From contig NZ_NPBF01000005.1 of NCBI RefSeq assembly GCF_002272135.1, positions 1 to 64,000 on the forward strand: 64,000 nt of DNA. The letters run 5' to 3'. The notes beneath the pieces are model-generated. The model made no database searches, had not been told where the DNA came from, and saw only the letters and a program-made list of their open reading frames with translations. The DNA is from Virgibacillus sp. 7505 (lineage in GTDB: Bacteria > Bacillota > Bacilli > Bacillales > Amphibacillaceae). The position numbers were made by a program, and so were the translations under genes. Shown here piece after piece: positions 16,304 to 25,609 of this stretch (within the stretch, counting starts at the first letter, position 1; each line of letters starts with the position of its first letter).

Positions 16304-17893
16304 TCAGGAAGTACAAATCCGGACAGCTTCCTCCCTCTTATTGACTGTAAACTCCTCCCCGACCTTAGCCAGCAAACCGGTTTTATGCAACAAACGCTTC
16401 GGCTGTCCGTGGACACCAAGGAAAAGCAGCTGCTTATCATCCGCTTCATAATGATCGACGAGTTTATGCAAAGCCGCTTCGGCGGATGTATCCATATAAG
16501 AAACCTTTTGCAAATCAAGGATAAGGGAATCTGGTTCCTCATGTATCGTCTTTTCCACAACTTCCTCCAGGATATCTGTAGATCCGAAGAACAAGGGCCC
16601 CTCAAATTGCCACATCCGTACACCATTGGTTTCTTTTACTTGAATTTGTTCGTCTTTTACAAATAGTACAGTGCTCATGCGTTTGACGAAAACGACAAAT
16701 GCTAGTAATAATCCGCACCCCACACCGACAGTCAGATCAGCAAGGACTGTCAACGCGAAGGTGACAATCAAAATGAAGGAATCAAATGTACGCATCCTGA
16801 TAATATGGGCGACCTCTTTACGTTCACTCATATTCCATGCAACTACCATTAGAATCGGAGCCATGCTGGCAAGCGGGATAGCAGAAGCATAAGGAGCTAG
16901 CAAAAGCAGAATGATCAGGACAAAGGCACAATGCACCATTCCGGATACCGGAGAAAATGCATTACTCCGTATATTGGTAGCTGTCCGGGCTATTGCTCCA
17001 GTCGCTGGAATACCTCCGAATAGCGGGACAGCGATATTCGCCACTCCTTGACCGATTAATTCTCTGTTGCTGTGATGTTTCGTTTTCGCCATATTATCAG
17101 CAACTGTAGCAGACAGGAGTGATTCTACTCCGCCCAGCAAGGCTATGGCCACTGCAGATGGCAGCAGGTAGATAATCTTGTCCAATGTGAAAGCGGGTAA
17201 GTGGAGCTGCGGCAGCTGGCTCGGTATATCACCGTACACACTGCCGATGGTTGCCACCTGTCCTTGGAAAAACAGGACTGCTACAACTGTCGATACAATC
17301 AAGCCCGCCAGTGCTCCTGGTACTTTTGGCAAGATCTTAGGCGTGAGGAGAATGGCAGCAAGGGATACACCTGCAATGATCAAGCTGTATAGATTGATTG
17401 TATCCGCGGCTGCAAGCAGAGCTTGCATTTTCGGGAGGAATCCCTCTTCTTGTTTAGCCTGAATGCCCGTGAAATTCCCGATTTGCCCAGAAAAGATAAT
17501 GACCGCGATACCTGCTGTAAAACCGACTACTACTGGCCGGGGTATGAATTTGATCAAACTCCCGAGCTTGAGCAGGCCGAAAATGACGAGCAATATCCCA
17601 GCCATTATGCCTGCCACCAGAAGATCCTGATAGCCAAATTGAATGACAACAACTAAGAGAATCGGAACAAATGCTCCAGTTGGTCCGCCGATTTGGAACC
17701 TCGATCCACCAAGCAATGAAATAAGCAGACCGCCGATGATGACTGTATACAGTCCATATTCAGGATTCACTCCTGATGCAATAGCAAAGGACATTCCAAG
17801 CGGGATGGCCACGATACCGACAATGATTCCCGCAATGATATCCCGACGCAGCGCTTGTAAATTATAGCCGCTATATCTTCCAAGTCTCTTCAT
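16304..17893 (-). CDS. SulP-family anion transporter with STAS domain
   Basis: About 529 residues. The membrane part (roughly 10-400) starts LQALRRDIIAGIIVGIVAIP and contains the SulP signature GGVESLLSATVAD; a C-terminal STAS domain (about 425-525) contains LDLQKVSYMDTSAEAALHKL. Family members carry sulfate, bicarbonate or dicarboxylates; nothing near it (no carbonic anhydrase, no sulfur assimilation gene) fixes the substrate. The start at 17893 is chosen because the longer in-frame form (to 17968) carries a hydrophilic, Cys-containing extension atypical for the family, while 17893 has AGAAGGG upstream. Confidence 0.9.
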   Translation of the reverse strand: MKRLGRYSGYNLQALRRDIIAGIIVGIVAIPLGMSFAIASGVNPEYGLYTVIIGGLLISLLGGSRFQIGGPTGAFVPILLVVVIQFGYQDLLVAGIMAGILLVIFGLLKLGSLIKFIPRPVVVGFTAGIAVIIFSGQIGNFTGIQAKQEEGFLPKMQALLAAADTINLYSLIIAGVSLAAILLTPKILPKVPGALAGLIVSTVVAVLFFQGQVATIGSVYGDIPSQLPQLHLPAFTLDKIIYLLPSAVAIALLGGVESLLSATVADNMAKTKHHSNRELIGQGVANIAVPLFGGIPATGAIARTATNIRSNAFSPVSGMVHCAFVLIILLLLAPYASAIPLASMAPILMVVAWNMSERKEVAHIIRMRTFDSFILIVTFALTVLADLTVGVGCGLLLAFVVFVKRMSTVLFVKDEQIQVKETNGVRMWQFEGPLFFGSTDILEEVVEKTIHEEPDSLILDLQKVSYMDTSAEAALHKLVDHYEADDKQLLFLGVHGQPKRLLHKTGLLAKVGEEFTVNKREEAVRICTS

Positions 17894-18313
17894 TTCATCA
17901 CTACCCTTCTTTTTGTTGTCACCTTGCCTTTTCAGTTTGCATACATTGCAAGAAGCGTCCTGCTGCAACCTCCTTTACAGATTCGTTGGAATCAAGTATT
18001 CGACAAAAGCTGAAATTTGTATATCGTACCCATTGGCTATAAATCCTGCTATTCTCATAAAAGCGTCTTTACTTACTTTAGTTTCTTAATCCTAACTATC
18101 TTCCTGCTCACATAGAAGCTAGGTTCGTAAAATATTAGTAAACGTCGTTCTATAGAGGTTCGTTTGTAAAATGTTTGTAAGTTAATCCTTCCTATCAATA
18201 CTTTCTGCCTGTCCCTTTCTGCCTGTGACTAATCACATGTTTAGAAGCTGGTTATCATCCTAATCTCCTCTTTAGATTGTTAGAATTCTTATAAATAAGA
18301 GAAAGATTAGAAT
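17894..18313. other. Intergenic region between divergent SulP and arsR genes
   Basis: About 420 bp with no gene I can support. It contains a 12-base direct repeat CTTTCTGCCTGT at 18201-18212 and 18215-18226, and a second pair of similar segments beginning AGGTTCGT near 18119 and 18156. The SulP promoter must lie here but I cannot place it with confidence. Confidence 0.6.
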
Positions 18314-18351
18314 TTGCTTAGAGTATTTATATATGCTAATATATGCATATA
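18314..18351 (+). promoter_or_regulatory. Promoter and ArsR-type operator of the arsR-czcD operon
   Basis: TTGCTT (18314-18319) and TAATAT (18337-18342) are 17 bases apart. The inverted repeat TATATGC-N8-GCATATA (18330-18336, 18345-18351) spans the -10 element, so a bound ArsR dimer would block RNA polymerase. Confidence 0.7.
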
Positions 18352-18375
18352 AGCAAATAAGAGGAGCGTCTGCAT

Positions 18376-18684
18376 ATGAAGTACGACACACACCCGGAAC
18401 TGACAGAAGAACGATTGACACATGTTTCGCAAATCTTCAAAGCCCTCGGCGATCCGACTAGAATCCGAATCCTGCACTTACTGCTCGATAAGGAGTACAG
18501 TGTCAATGAAATAGCGGAGAAGCTTGAGCTGCATCAGTCCACCGTCTCTCATCAGCTGAGCTCAATGAAGAAAATCCGGCTCGTGAAATCGAGGCGGGAA
18601 GGCACGACGATCTATTATTCCCACGATGACAAACATGTCATCGATTTACTGACAGAAGCCATCAATCACGCCTGCCATAACTAA
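18376..18684 (+). CDS. ArsR/SmtB-family metal sensor repressor (CzrA-like)
   Basis: A 102-residue winged-helix repressor. The DNA-recognition helix is around [20 protein letters not shown] (42-61). In the last helix Asp85, His87, His98 and His101 keep the D-x-H-x10-H-x2-H spacing of the alpha5 zinc/cobalt site of Staphylococcus aureus CzrA. It lacks the CxC motif of arsenic sensors. It is 18 bp upstream of the czcD-like gene and so should release that operon when zinc or cobalt is high. GAGGAG upstream supports the ATG at 18376. Confidence 0.92.
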   Translation: MKYDTHPELTEERLTHVSQIFKALGDPTRIRILHLLLDKEYSVNEIAEKLELHQSTVSHQLSSMKKIRLVKSRREGTTIYYSHDDKHVIDLLTEAINHACHN

Positions 18685-18702
18685 TAAACCGGAGGAATAT
18701 GT

Positions 18703-19671
18703 ATGGGACACGGACATGCACACGATCATGGACATGATCATCACCACCATCACGGACATAATGCGAATAAAAAAGCTTTACTGATAAGTTTTATCCTGAC
18801 AGCTGGATTCATGGTGCTGGAAGCAATCGGGGGTTTTCTTACGAACAGCCTTGCCTTGCTGTCTGATGCCGGACATATGCTTAGTGATGCTGTATCTCTC
18901 GGAGTCGGCCTGTTTGCATTTATACTCGGCGAACGAGTAGCTAATTATAGTAAAACATATGGCTATAAGCGATTCGAGATTCTGGCTGCCTTATTCAATG
19001 GCGTCACTCTTATCCTTGTATCCCTCTACATTTTCTATGAAGCAGTCCAGCGTTTCCGAGATCCAGCGGAGATTGCTTCCGGCGGTATGCTGATCATTGC
19101 TGTCATTGGTTTTCTTGTTAATATTCTAGTCGCCTGGATCCTGATGCGAGGTGATACGAGTGAAAATTTGAATGTACGTGCAGCCTTCTTACATGTAATC
19201 GGGGATTTGCTCGGATCTGTCGGTGCTATCGCAGCTGCATTGCTCGTGCTTCTGTTCGGCTGGAATTGGGCCGACCCAGTCGCAAGTGTCATTGTAGCCG
19301 CCCTAGTAATAATAAGTGGCTGGCGAGTAACAAAGGATGCCATTCATGTACTCATGGAAGGGACGCCACGGAACGTCGAAATGACTAAGATAATTGATTG
19401 TATAGAAAAAACCCCTGGTATCATTGCCATTCATGATTTGCATGTATGGAGCATTACCAGCGGCCAGAATGCCCTTTCCTGCCACGCAGTAGTGGAAGGT
19501 GACTTGCTAATAGAGCAGAGTCAGGCCATGCTGCGCAAGATTGAGCATGATCTGGAGCACTTAGGAATCGGTCATGTGACTATCCAAATGGAAACAGCCG
19601 CCCACACACATGAAGAATCACTCATGTGCCAGCATGATGCCGGCTCCCATGCTCATGTTCATACACATTAA
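18703..19671 (+). CDS. czcD: CDF-family zinc/cadmium/cobalt efflux protein
   Basis: A 322-residue cation diffusion facilitator exporting Zn2+ (and probably Cd2+/Co2+) in exchange for protons. Six membrane helices span about 25-205; the transport site residues are in LLSDAGHMLSDA (helix 2) and HVIGDLLGS (helix 5). Histidine-rich stretches at both ends (GHAHDHGHDHHHHHGH at the N-terminus; SHAHVHTH at the C-terminus) probably bind metal. A GGAGG site supports the ATG. Cotranscribed with the ArsR-type sensor and ended by a strong terminator. Confidence 0.94.
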   Translation: MGHGHAHDHGHDHHHHHGHNANKKALLISFILTAGFMVLEAIGGFLTNSLALLSDAGHMLSDAVSLGVGLFAFILGERVANYSKTYGYKRFEILAALFNGVTLILVSLYIFYEAVQRFRDPAEIASGGMLIIAVIGFLVNILVAWILMRGDTSENLNVRAAFLHVIGDLLGSVGAIAAALLVLLFGWNWADPVASVIVAALVIISGWRVTKDAIHVLMEGTPRNVEMTKIIDCIEKTPGIIAIHDLHVWSITSGQNALSCHAVVEGDLLIEQSQAMLRKIEHDLEHLGIGHVTIQMETAAHTHEESLMCQHDAGSHAHVHTH

Positions 19672-19703
19672 AAAGACGAGGATACTAGTATCCTCGTCTT
19701 TTT
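19670..19703. terminator. Terminator after czcD (bidirectional)
   Basis: Perfect 16-bp stem AAAAAGACGAGGATAC/GTATCCTCGTCTTTTT with a 2-base gap at the apex, directly overlapping the czcD stop. Confidence 0.92.
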
Positions 19704-19743
19704 AATGGAAGGAGCAAAACCTCTATCTAGTTGTTCGGTGTAA

Positions 19744-20151
19744 CTAGTTACCAAATAAAAATTCTGCTAAACGTTCTCCAAATAGCATGACCACACCGTA
19801 ACCAGCACCAAGCACAGATATGATGCTGATCAAGATAGCACCACTGACACGTAGCTTTTCATTTTTGAAAGTCATATTGGACTGGAGTTCTTGTATATTC
19901 CTCTCCTGTTCAAATAGTCTTTCCATAAACTTTTCCTGTGCTTCCTTTTGCTTTTCCAAGGTATCTGCCATCTTTCCAGTGTGGCTCTCAATGTTTTCCA
20001 GCCATCTTCCCAAAGGAAGCAGCTACTCATTGATGCTAACCAAGTCTTCCTTGATACTGTCGATTTCCTGTTGGAAATCTCCCCGAAGCTTCAGCTGTAT
20101 TTCCAAGAGCTCTGCACGCGAAACTTGTTCGCTCTTCTTTTCGGGATCCAA
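19744..20151 (-). pseudogene. Coiled-coil/single-helix membrane protein interrupted by an in-frame TAG
   Basis: A TTG start at 20149-20151 has a GAGGGG site upstream and encodes 42 residues (beginning MDPEKKSEQVSRAELLEIQ) before a TAG at 20023-20025. The same frame continues as LLPLGRWLENIESHTGKM, a heptad-rich helix and a C-terminal membrane helix (GAILISIISVLGAGYGVVMLF), stopping at 19744. A CAG-to-TAG change would restore a 135-residue protein. The downstream part alone (from TTG 20013) lacks a ribosome site, so I call the whole a broken gene; amber read-through, two separate peptides or a sequencing error remain possible. Small proteins of this build are often phage holin-like or cell-envelope accessory proteins; I do not recognise the family. 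Confidence 0.6.
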
Positions 20152-20239
20152 CCTCTTCTGCCCCTCTCTTCAGCCTGCTCCTTCCTGTTTTTATAGTATG
20201 CATGTACTTTTCTGTCCGATTGTGTCCGCTCCTGTCGTA

Positions 20240-21490
20240 CTATACTGCCTTTTGCTCGGTATTCAGCTTCCTGATATCAAGCTGCGGCGTAATCAAATAC
20301 ATAATGAAAGTACCCGCCAGCCCAATCATCGTAAGCAATATCCCCATAGTGATGGATGACAGAAATCCGCTGAGCGTAACGGTCAAGGATACGATCAACA
20401 TGGAGAGGTTATACTGGAGACCACCGAATGCCATGTATGCACTGCGCTTGTCATCCGGCGGAATTGCTGCCATATAGGACTGCTCCACTGGCACTCTGAA
20501 TACTTCACCGATTGTTAGTACTGCCATCATGATGAAAAGAACCCAGATATTATTCGAGAAAGTCAGCGCTGCGTATCCCATTGTAAAGATAAGACAGCTG
20601 GCAACAAGAACGAATCTGTCCTTCATCCCAACAATAAGCTTGGCGGCAAATAAGGCAAGCAAAGCAACCAGAATGGTATTCTCACTCCGCAAAAAGCCCA
20701 TCATCTTCACGCCATCCACTTCCCAAAACAGGAATTGCTGTGTCGGCATCTCTTCAGACAATCGGATTCCGATATAGCTTGTCAGCTGGAATTCCATGCT
20801 CAGGACAAGGATCCCACCTGCAATAAACCAGACAAATAGCCGATCCTGCATGACCGATTGATAGGTGCCGAAAATCTGGGTGATGTGCTGAAGCGGCTTA
20901 ATCTCCACTTTCTCTGGAAAATGCGTCTCCGTAATAAAGAAATAGACTACAAACAACGTTCCTGCTGCTGCGATCGTCAGCGCCATGAATAATTGGAATA
21001 AATAGTTCTCAAACATGAACGCACCAGCAATACCACCTAAGGCGATAGATAAATTACTAGCCCAATACCCGATAGAATAAATCAAACGTCGCTGATCTGG
21101 TGTACTGACATCAATCAGCATGGCGTCATTAGCTGGTCCAGCCAATCCCCAGCAAATACTGTTCAGCATGATCATTGCATACGTTATCTCAGCTGATTCG
21201 AACCATGGTGAATTACTCACCGTCATCATGAAAAATGCCACCAGCCGGAGTATTTCAGCGATAAGCATGATCTTGCGGCGTCCGAATAAATCACTAAAGT
21301 AACCGCCAAGCAAAGACATCCCGATTCCGAGGAATACATTGACAAGAAGCAGCAGTCCTGCCACTTTTGCTCCGAAATGCATTGCTAAGTAGATGGTCAT
21401 GAATGGGGTTACCATACTGCCGATCAAGCTGGACACGAAGGATTCCACAAGCCTTATCTTTATATTTGGATGAAAATCCCTAAATCGCAT
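20240..21490 (-). CDS. Major facilitator superfamily transporter (probable multidrug exporter)
   Basis: A 416-residue MFS protein with 12 predicted helices and the motif A-like loop GGYFSDLFGRRK between helices 2 and 3. A second motif-like loop is VPVEQSYMAAIPPDDKRSAYMA late in the protein. GGGGGAA lies 6 bases upstream of the ATG at 21490. The gene is upstream of the interrupted coiled-coil gene on the same strand. Substrate is unknown; the general type is drug/metabolite export. Confidence 0.85.
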   Translation of the reverse strand: MRFRDFHPNIKIRLVESFVSSLIGSMVTPFMTIYLAMHFGAKVAGLLLLVNVFLGIGMSLLGGYFSDLFGRRKIMLIAEILRLVAFFMMTVSNSPWFESAEITYAMIMLNSICWGLAGPANDAMLIDVSTPDQRRLIYSIGYWASNLSIALGGIAGAFMFENYLFQLFMALTIAAAGTLFVVYFFITETHFPEKVEIKPLQHITQIFGTYQSVMQDRLFVWFIAGGILVLSMEFQLTSYIGIRLSEEMPTQQFLFWEVDGVKMMGFLRSENTILVALLALFAAKLIVGMKDRFVLVASCLIFTMGYAALTFSNNIWVLFIMMAVLTIGEVFRVPVEQSYMAAIPPDDKRSAYMAFGGLQYNLSMLIVSLTVTLSGFLSSITMGILLTMIGLAGTFIMYLITPQLDIRKLNTEQKAV

Positions 21491-21560
21491 CGTATTCCCC
21501 CTTTTCTATATTTTCTAATTATATAGATATTTTACAGGAAATTCCATGGGGATTGGAAGA

Positions 21561-21592
21561 AAAAATGACCCCAGGCTTAGCCAGAGGTCATT
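21561..21592 (-). terminator. Terminator of the esterase gene
   Basis: Arms AATGACC/GGTCATT (21564-21570, 21586-21592) with further pairing CTGGC/GCC inside, followed by six T on the minus strand; overlaps the stop codon. Confidence 0.8.
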
Positions 21593-22553
21593 CCGAATGT
21601 GATTGCAAAAAGTCGATCATATGCTCAAAGCTGTATTGCGCTTCTTCCAAATATAATTTCCGTTGGTATTCATGCCCAGCCGCCGGATGGGAAGTGTCAA
21701 AGAACATCCTTTCTACTTCCACCCCTACCTTCTCCAGTTCATCTGCCATTTCCACACTTTGGGGATGCAGTTTATCAGACTCACCGGATGAAATGAAAGT
21801 AGGAGGATAATCGTCCGTAATCTGAAATACCGGAGACATGTCTCGCAGTCGTGGGTCATGGCTATAGTTTTTGTTTCCTGTATACGACCAAAGGAATGTC
21901 GTCATATTGCTGAAACCCGTTTGCTGGGCTTCTTCAAGATTCAATACACCATTGTAAAGCAAGGTACCCCGAACCTGTTCCGGCTGAAGAGCTGAATTCT
22001 CGCCAATTACAGATTCTGTAGTTGGGTTGGTAGCCATTGCAGCGACCATGCCGGCAAGGTTTGCACCCGCTGATCCTCCGCCGACGAATACTTGTTCCGT
22101 ATCACCATGGTAACGGGGTGCTTCTCTCAGCGCAAAGCCGATGGCATCATTCAATTGATAAAGCTGAGTCGGAAAATTATATTCCGGTGCCAGCCCGTAA
22201 TTAACGTTCACAACAAGGTAGCCTTTCGATGCAATCCACATCGTGAATGGATTTTGGGCCTCCTTGTCTCCTCCGATCCATCCGCCGCCATGAATATAGA
22301 TGACGATCGGAAGCGTTCCTTCCGCATCCTCCGGATAATAAAAGTCCAATTTGCCATCATAGTTCTCGGTCGGATAGGCAATATCCTTCACAGCTACGAC
22401 ATTTTCCGGATCAGGTATATTCGGCTGTTTATTGCTTTGATCAATTGCCATAAATGCTCTAATCTCGGAAGAAAAGAGACTGCCGATGAGGAGCAGGATA
22501 CCAATTGCCAAAATGACAATACCTATAACCCAAGCTCTTTTTCTCCGCAACAT
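21588..22553 (-). CDS. Membrane-anchored alpha/beta-hydrolase esterase (HSL/BD-FAE type)
   Basis: A 321-residue hydrolase. A single N-terminal membrane helix (about 8-28) is not followed by a cleavage site, so it is likely tethered outside. The catalytic domain has the oxyanion motif IYIHGGGWIGG, the nucleophile elbow GGGSAGANLAG, an acid in ESDKLHPQS and His in the C-terminal region (GHEYQ). This is the carboxylesterase/acyl-hydrolase pattern of the hormone-sensitive lipase or BD-FAE group. It lies 47 bp downstream of the flavoprotein gene on the same strand, so they may be co-transcribed. Natural substrate unknown. Confidence 0.87.
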   Translation of the reverse strand: MLRRKRAWVIGIVILAIGILLLIGSLFSSEIRAFMAIDQSNKQPNIPDPENVVAVKDIAYPTENYDGKLDFYYPEDAEGTLPIVIYIHGGGWIGGDKEAQNPFTMWIASKGYLVVNVNYGLAPEYNFPTQLYQLNDAIGFALREAPRYHGDTEQVFVGGGSAGANLAGMVAAMATNPTTESVIGENSALQPEQVRGTLLYNGVLNLEEAQQTGFSNMTTFLWSYTGNKNYSHDPRLRDMSPVFQITDDYPPTFISSGESDKLHPQSVEMADELEKVGVEVERMFFDTSHPAAGHEYQRKLYLEEAQYSFEHMIDFLQSHSE

Positions 22554-22600
22554 GCTATCTCTTTCCTCCCCTCTGTCTGCTCATACGCTGTTCTATTAGC

Positions 22601-23698
22601 TTATAATAAATACGGTGTAATATCCAAGTCTTGCGTCCGTCCAAGTATTACCTCTGCCACCAGCTTGCCGGAATACGGTGCAAGGTTAAGCCCCGCAGGA
22701 CCAAATCCAGCAGCCAAATGAAGTCCGTCCATATTCTTGACCGGACCAAGAATCGGATAAGGGTTCGGACCTGCAGGGCGAAGGCCGACACGGAATTCTG
22801 TCACTTCTTCATCCGCGAGACCAGGCGCTACCTTCAACGCTTCCCGTACCACTTCCTGCATGCCGGCCGCAGTCAGCTTCGTATCGTAGCCTGACCCGAC
22901 TTCCCTCGTAGCCCCTGCCACAACTTTTCCGCCATCGAAACCTAGCAGATAATGACTGCTTTTCGGAAGAATGACGGGCCAGTTGCTTGTATCGGCATTC
23001 ACATGCATATGCATGATCTGCCCTTTTTGCGGCTCTACCGGCAGTTTGATGCTAACCGGCTCCAGCAGTTTATTGATCCACGCTCCAGCTGCTGCTACAA
23101 CAGTATCTGCTTCGATAGTTTCCTCGTCGACACACACACCGGTAACCTTGCTTCCTTCATGGAGCAATGATGCTTCTCCCTGCACATACCGTACACCGCG
23201 TGCTTCTCCTGCTTCCAGTAAAGCTTGAAGCAGCTGCCGTCCATCAACCCGAGCGGCTCCTTCAAGAAAGAGAGCTGTCATATCTTCCCGCAGCGGCGGG
23301 AATTTAACCCGAGCTTCTTCTGCACTCAGTCTTCTGATTTCCCCTATTTCCGGTGTCTCAACCCGCTGTTTATAAGCAAGTTTTTCCAGCTCATCCAGCC
23401 GCTTCTTACTTGCACTCACATACAATGCTCCCACTTGCTTATAACTTACATTATTCTGACCATCCTCTTTCAGCAGCTCAAGCAGCTCAGGATAATAGAT
23501 AGCACCTGCTTTGGCTAAACTGAAATAAGGTTTGATTCTAACCCGCTTTGACAGCCACGGAGAAATGATACCTGCTCCAGCAGCGGTAGCCTGCCCTTTT
23601 GCTTTTGAATCGACTATCGTCACTTCGGCTCCAGCTCTGGCCAAATGATAGGCTGTGCTGGCTCCGGCAATTCCTCCGCCCACAACGACAATATGCAT
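22601..23698 (-). CDS. DAO-family FAD-dependent amine/amino acid oxidoreductase
   Basis: A 365-residue flavoenzyme of the D-amino acid oxidase/glycine oxidase superfamily. It opens with the dinucleotide-binding motif VVVGGGIAGASTAYHLARAG, followed by an AAGAGIISPW motif, and ends with the FAD-contacting AAGFGPAGLNLAPYSGKL. Likely oxidises a secondary amine or D-amino acid; sequence alone does not tell glycine oxidase, sarcosine oxidase or D-amino acid dehydrogenase apart. It is divergent from pepT with a 110-bp spacer. Confidence 0.88.
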   Translation of the reverse strand: MHIVVVGGGIAGASTAYHLARAGAEVTIVDSKAKGQATAAGAGIISPWLSKRVRIKPYFSLAKAGAIYYPELLELLKEDGQNNVSYKQVGALYVSASKKRLDELEKLAYKQRVETPEIGEIRRLSAEEARVKFPPLREDMTALFLEGAARVDGRQLLQALLEAGEARGVRYVQGEASLLHEGSKVTGVCVDEETIEADTVVAAAGAWINKLLEPVSIKLPVEPQKGQIMHMHVNADTSNWPVILPKSSHYLLGFDGGKVVAGATREVGSGYDTKLTAAGMQEVVREALKVAPGLADEEVTEFRVGLRPAGPNPYPILGPVKNMDGLHLAAGFGPAGLNLAPYSGKLVAEVILGRTQDLDITPYLL

Positions 23699-23808
23699 TA
23701 CGTTTCCCCCAATTTCTTTTTCTCCCTATTATACACGCATGCATCATCTGTTTCAGTGTATACCTTTCATGCTAAACTAGTAATATAAACTTCAAGGAGA
23801 TGAAGATA

Positions 23809-25041
23809 ATGAAGCAAACATTGATCGACCGCCTTTCTACATATGCAAAAGTGGATACACAATCCAATGAAGACGTCGAAACAACCCCATCCACACCGGG
23901 ACAGCTTGAGCTTGCAAATATGCTTGTCGATGAGCTGAAACAGATTGGGATGGAAGAAGTCACAATCGATGAAAATGGCTATGTAATGGCAACACTGCCG
24001 GCCACAACAGATAAAGACGTACCAGTTATCGGTTTTATGGCACACGTCGATACAGCAACAGATTTCACTGGTAAGAATGTCAATCCGCAAGTGATCGAGA
24101 ACTTTGACGGAAATGATATCACGCTCAATGAAAAGCTTGATGTCGTTTTGTCCGCAGCTGAATTTCCAGAATTGCCTGGCTACAAAGGGCATACGCTGAT
24201 GACGACAGATGGAACGACGCTTCTAGGAGCAGATAATAAAGCTGGTATAGCAGAGATCATGACGGCGATGGAATATTTGATTCAGCATCCTGAAATCAAG
24301 CATGGCAAAATTCGCGTTGCCTTCACACCCGATGAAGAAATCGGCCGTGGACCGCATAAATTCGATGTAGAAGCTTTCGGCGCTACATACGCGTATACAA
24401 TGGATGGCGGTCCTCTAGGTGAATTGGAGTATGAAAACTTCAATGGTGCCCAAGCCAAAGTTACTTTCAATGGGAATAACGTGCATCCAGGCACAGCTAA
24501 AAACAAAATGGTCAATAGCATGAAGATCGCGATGGAATTCCATGCCAAGCTGCCGGAAGATGAAGCACCAGAGTATACAGAAGGACGCGAAGGTTTCTTC
24601 CATCTGCTTTCTATTCAAGGTGATGTTGAACAGACGAAGCTCCAGTATATTCTGCGGGACCATGACCGGGATAAATTCGAGGCGAAAAAAGCATTGTTCG
24701 AAGAAATTACTGCTGAGATCAAAGCAGAATACGGCGACAGAAGTATCCAGCTTGATATGCATGATCAATATTACAATATGCGTGAAAAAATTGAACCTGT
24801 CATGGAAATCGTCGATATTGCATCCGATGCAATGAAGCGCCTAAACATTGAACCAGTAATCAAACCAATTCGCGGTGCGACAGACGGATCCCAAATTTCT
24901 TATAAAGGCTTGCCGACACCGAACGTCTTTACAGGCGGTGAAAACTACCATGGCAAGTTCGAATATATCTCCGTCGACAATATGGAAAAAGCAACAAAGG
25001 TTATCATAGAAATCGCAAAACTGTTCGAGGAAAAAGCTTAA
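23809..25041 (+). CDS. pepT: Peptidase T (tripeptide aminopeptidase)
   Basis: Zinc-dependent M20B peptidase that removes the N-terminal residue from tripeptides in the cytoplasm; 410 residues, the normal length. Metal and catalytic residues are in place: His79-x-Asp81 ([11 protein letters not shown]), Asp142 (GADNKAG), Glu176-Glu177 (PDEEIGRG), then [13 protein letters not shown] 23809 is chosen because AAGGAG ends 9 bases before it; the ATG at 23800 overlaps the ribosome site itself. Single-gene unit with its own weak terminator. Confidence 0.96.
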   Translation: MKQTLIDRLSTYAKVDTQSNEDVETTPSTPGQLELANMLVDELKQIGMEEVTIDENGYVMATLPATTDKDVPVIGFMAHVDTATDFTGKNVNPQVIENFDGNDITLNEKLDVVLSAAEFPELPGYKGHTLMTTDGTTLLGADNKAGIAEIMTAMEYLIQHPEIKHGKIRVAFTPDEEIGRGPHKFDVEAFGATYAYTMDGGPLGELEYENFNGAQAKVTFNGNNVHPGTAKNKMVNSMKIAMEFHAKLPEDEAPEYTEGREGFFHLLSIQGDVEQTKLQYILRDHDRDKFEAKKALFEEITAEIKAEYGDRSIQLDMHDQYYNMREKIEPVMEIVDIASDAMKRLNIEPVIKPIRGATDGSQISYKGLPTPNVFTGGENYHGKFEYISVDNMEKATKVIIEIAKLFEEKA

Positions 25042-25048
25042 TAAACAT

Positions 25049-25076
25049 GGAGCTGGTCTTTCCGGCTCCTCTATTA
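25049..25076 (+). terminator. Weak terminator after pepT
   Basis: Stem GGAGCTGG/CCGGCTCC (25049-25056, 25062-25069; one G-T pair) followed by a mixed T/A stretch. Confidence 0.55.
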
Positions 25077-25105
25077 TTGACATTCAGTCATTTATTGCAT
25101 ATAAT
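25077..25105 (+). promoter_or_regulatory. Consensus sigma-A promoter of the mhqR-mhqD operon
   Basis: TTGACA (25077-25082), 17 bases, TATAAT (25100-25105): a perfect match at both hexamers with ideal spacing, so the operon should be strongly expressed unless repressed. Confidence 0.93.
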
Positions 25106-25124
25106 TATCTCGAATTCGAGATAA
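25105..25124. promoter_or_regulatory. MhqR-type operator, perfect 20-bp palindrome
   Basis: TTATCTCGAATTCGAGATAA starts at the last base of the -10 box. The core matches the MhqR (YkvE) box known from Bacillus subtilis quinone-stress genes (tATCTcgaAtTCgAGATa, from memory). Confidence 0.9.
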
Positions 25125-25142
25125 AAGGAAGCGTGAAAGACT

Positions 25143-25595
25143 ATGGCAACTGATAACGTAGGCTTATCGTTAAAACTATTCATTGTACTGACAAGAGCTC
25201 TCCAGTCCATCAAAAAAAGGGTCGAGGAAGATATTAAGAAGCAAGGAATCAATTTGACGGAATTCGCTGTGATGGAACTGCTATTCCATAAAGGAGATCA
25301 GCCGATCCAAAAAATCGGCAGCAAAGTACTGCTATCCAGCAGCAGCATCAGCTATGTAGTAGACCGCCTTGTTCAAAAAGAAATGATCAGAAGACGTCCC
25401 TGCCCAGAGGATCGACGCATTACGTTCGCAACTTTGACCAAAAAAGGACGTGCTTTCATGGAAGATTATTTTCCAAAGCATGAACAAGCGATTCACAGCA
25501 TTTTAGCAGGTCTTGACGACGATGAAAAAGCCCGAGTCATCGAACATATTAAAACATTAGGCTTGTATGCCGAGGGCTCTTCGACTGACAAATAA
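25143..25595 (+). CDS. mhqR: MarR-family repressor, MhqR-like
   Basis: A 150-residue MarR-type winged-helix repressor: dimer helices at both ends and the wing around PCPEDRRITFATLTKKG (about 90-107). It is the first gene of a two-gene operon with a MhqD-like hydrolase and sits behind a perfect MhqR-type palindrome, so autoregulation is very likely. In Bacillus subtilis MhqR answers to quinones and methyl-hydroquinone. The ribosome site AAAGGAA lies 12 bases upstream, a little far. Identity rests on operator, neighbour and size together. Confidence 0.85.
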   Translation: MATDNVGLSLKLFIVLTRALQSIKKRVEEDIKKQGINLTEFAVMELLFHKGDQPIQKIGSKVLLSSSSISYVVDRLVQKEMIRRRPCPEDRRITFATLTKKGRAFMEDYFPKHEQAIHSILAGLDDDEKARVIEHIKTLGLYAEGSSTDK

Positions 25596-25609
25596 AAGGA
25601 GGAACACAC

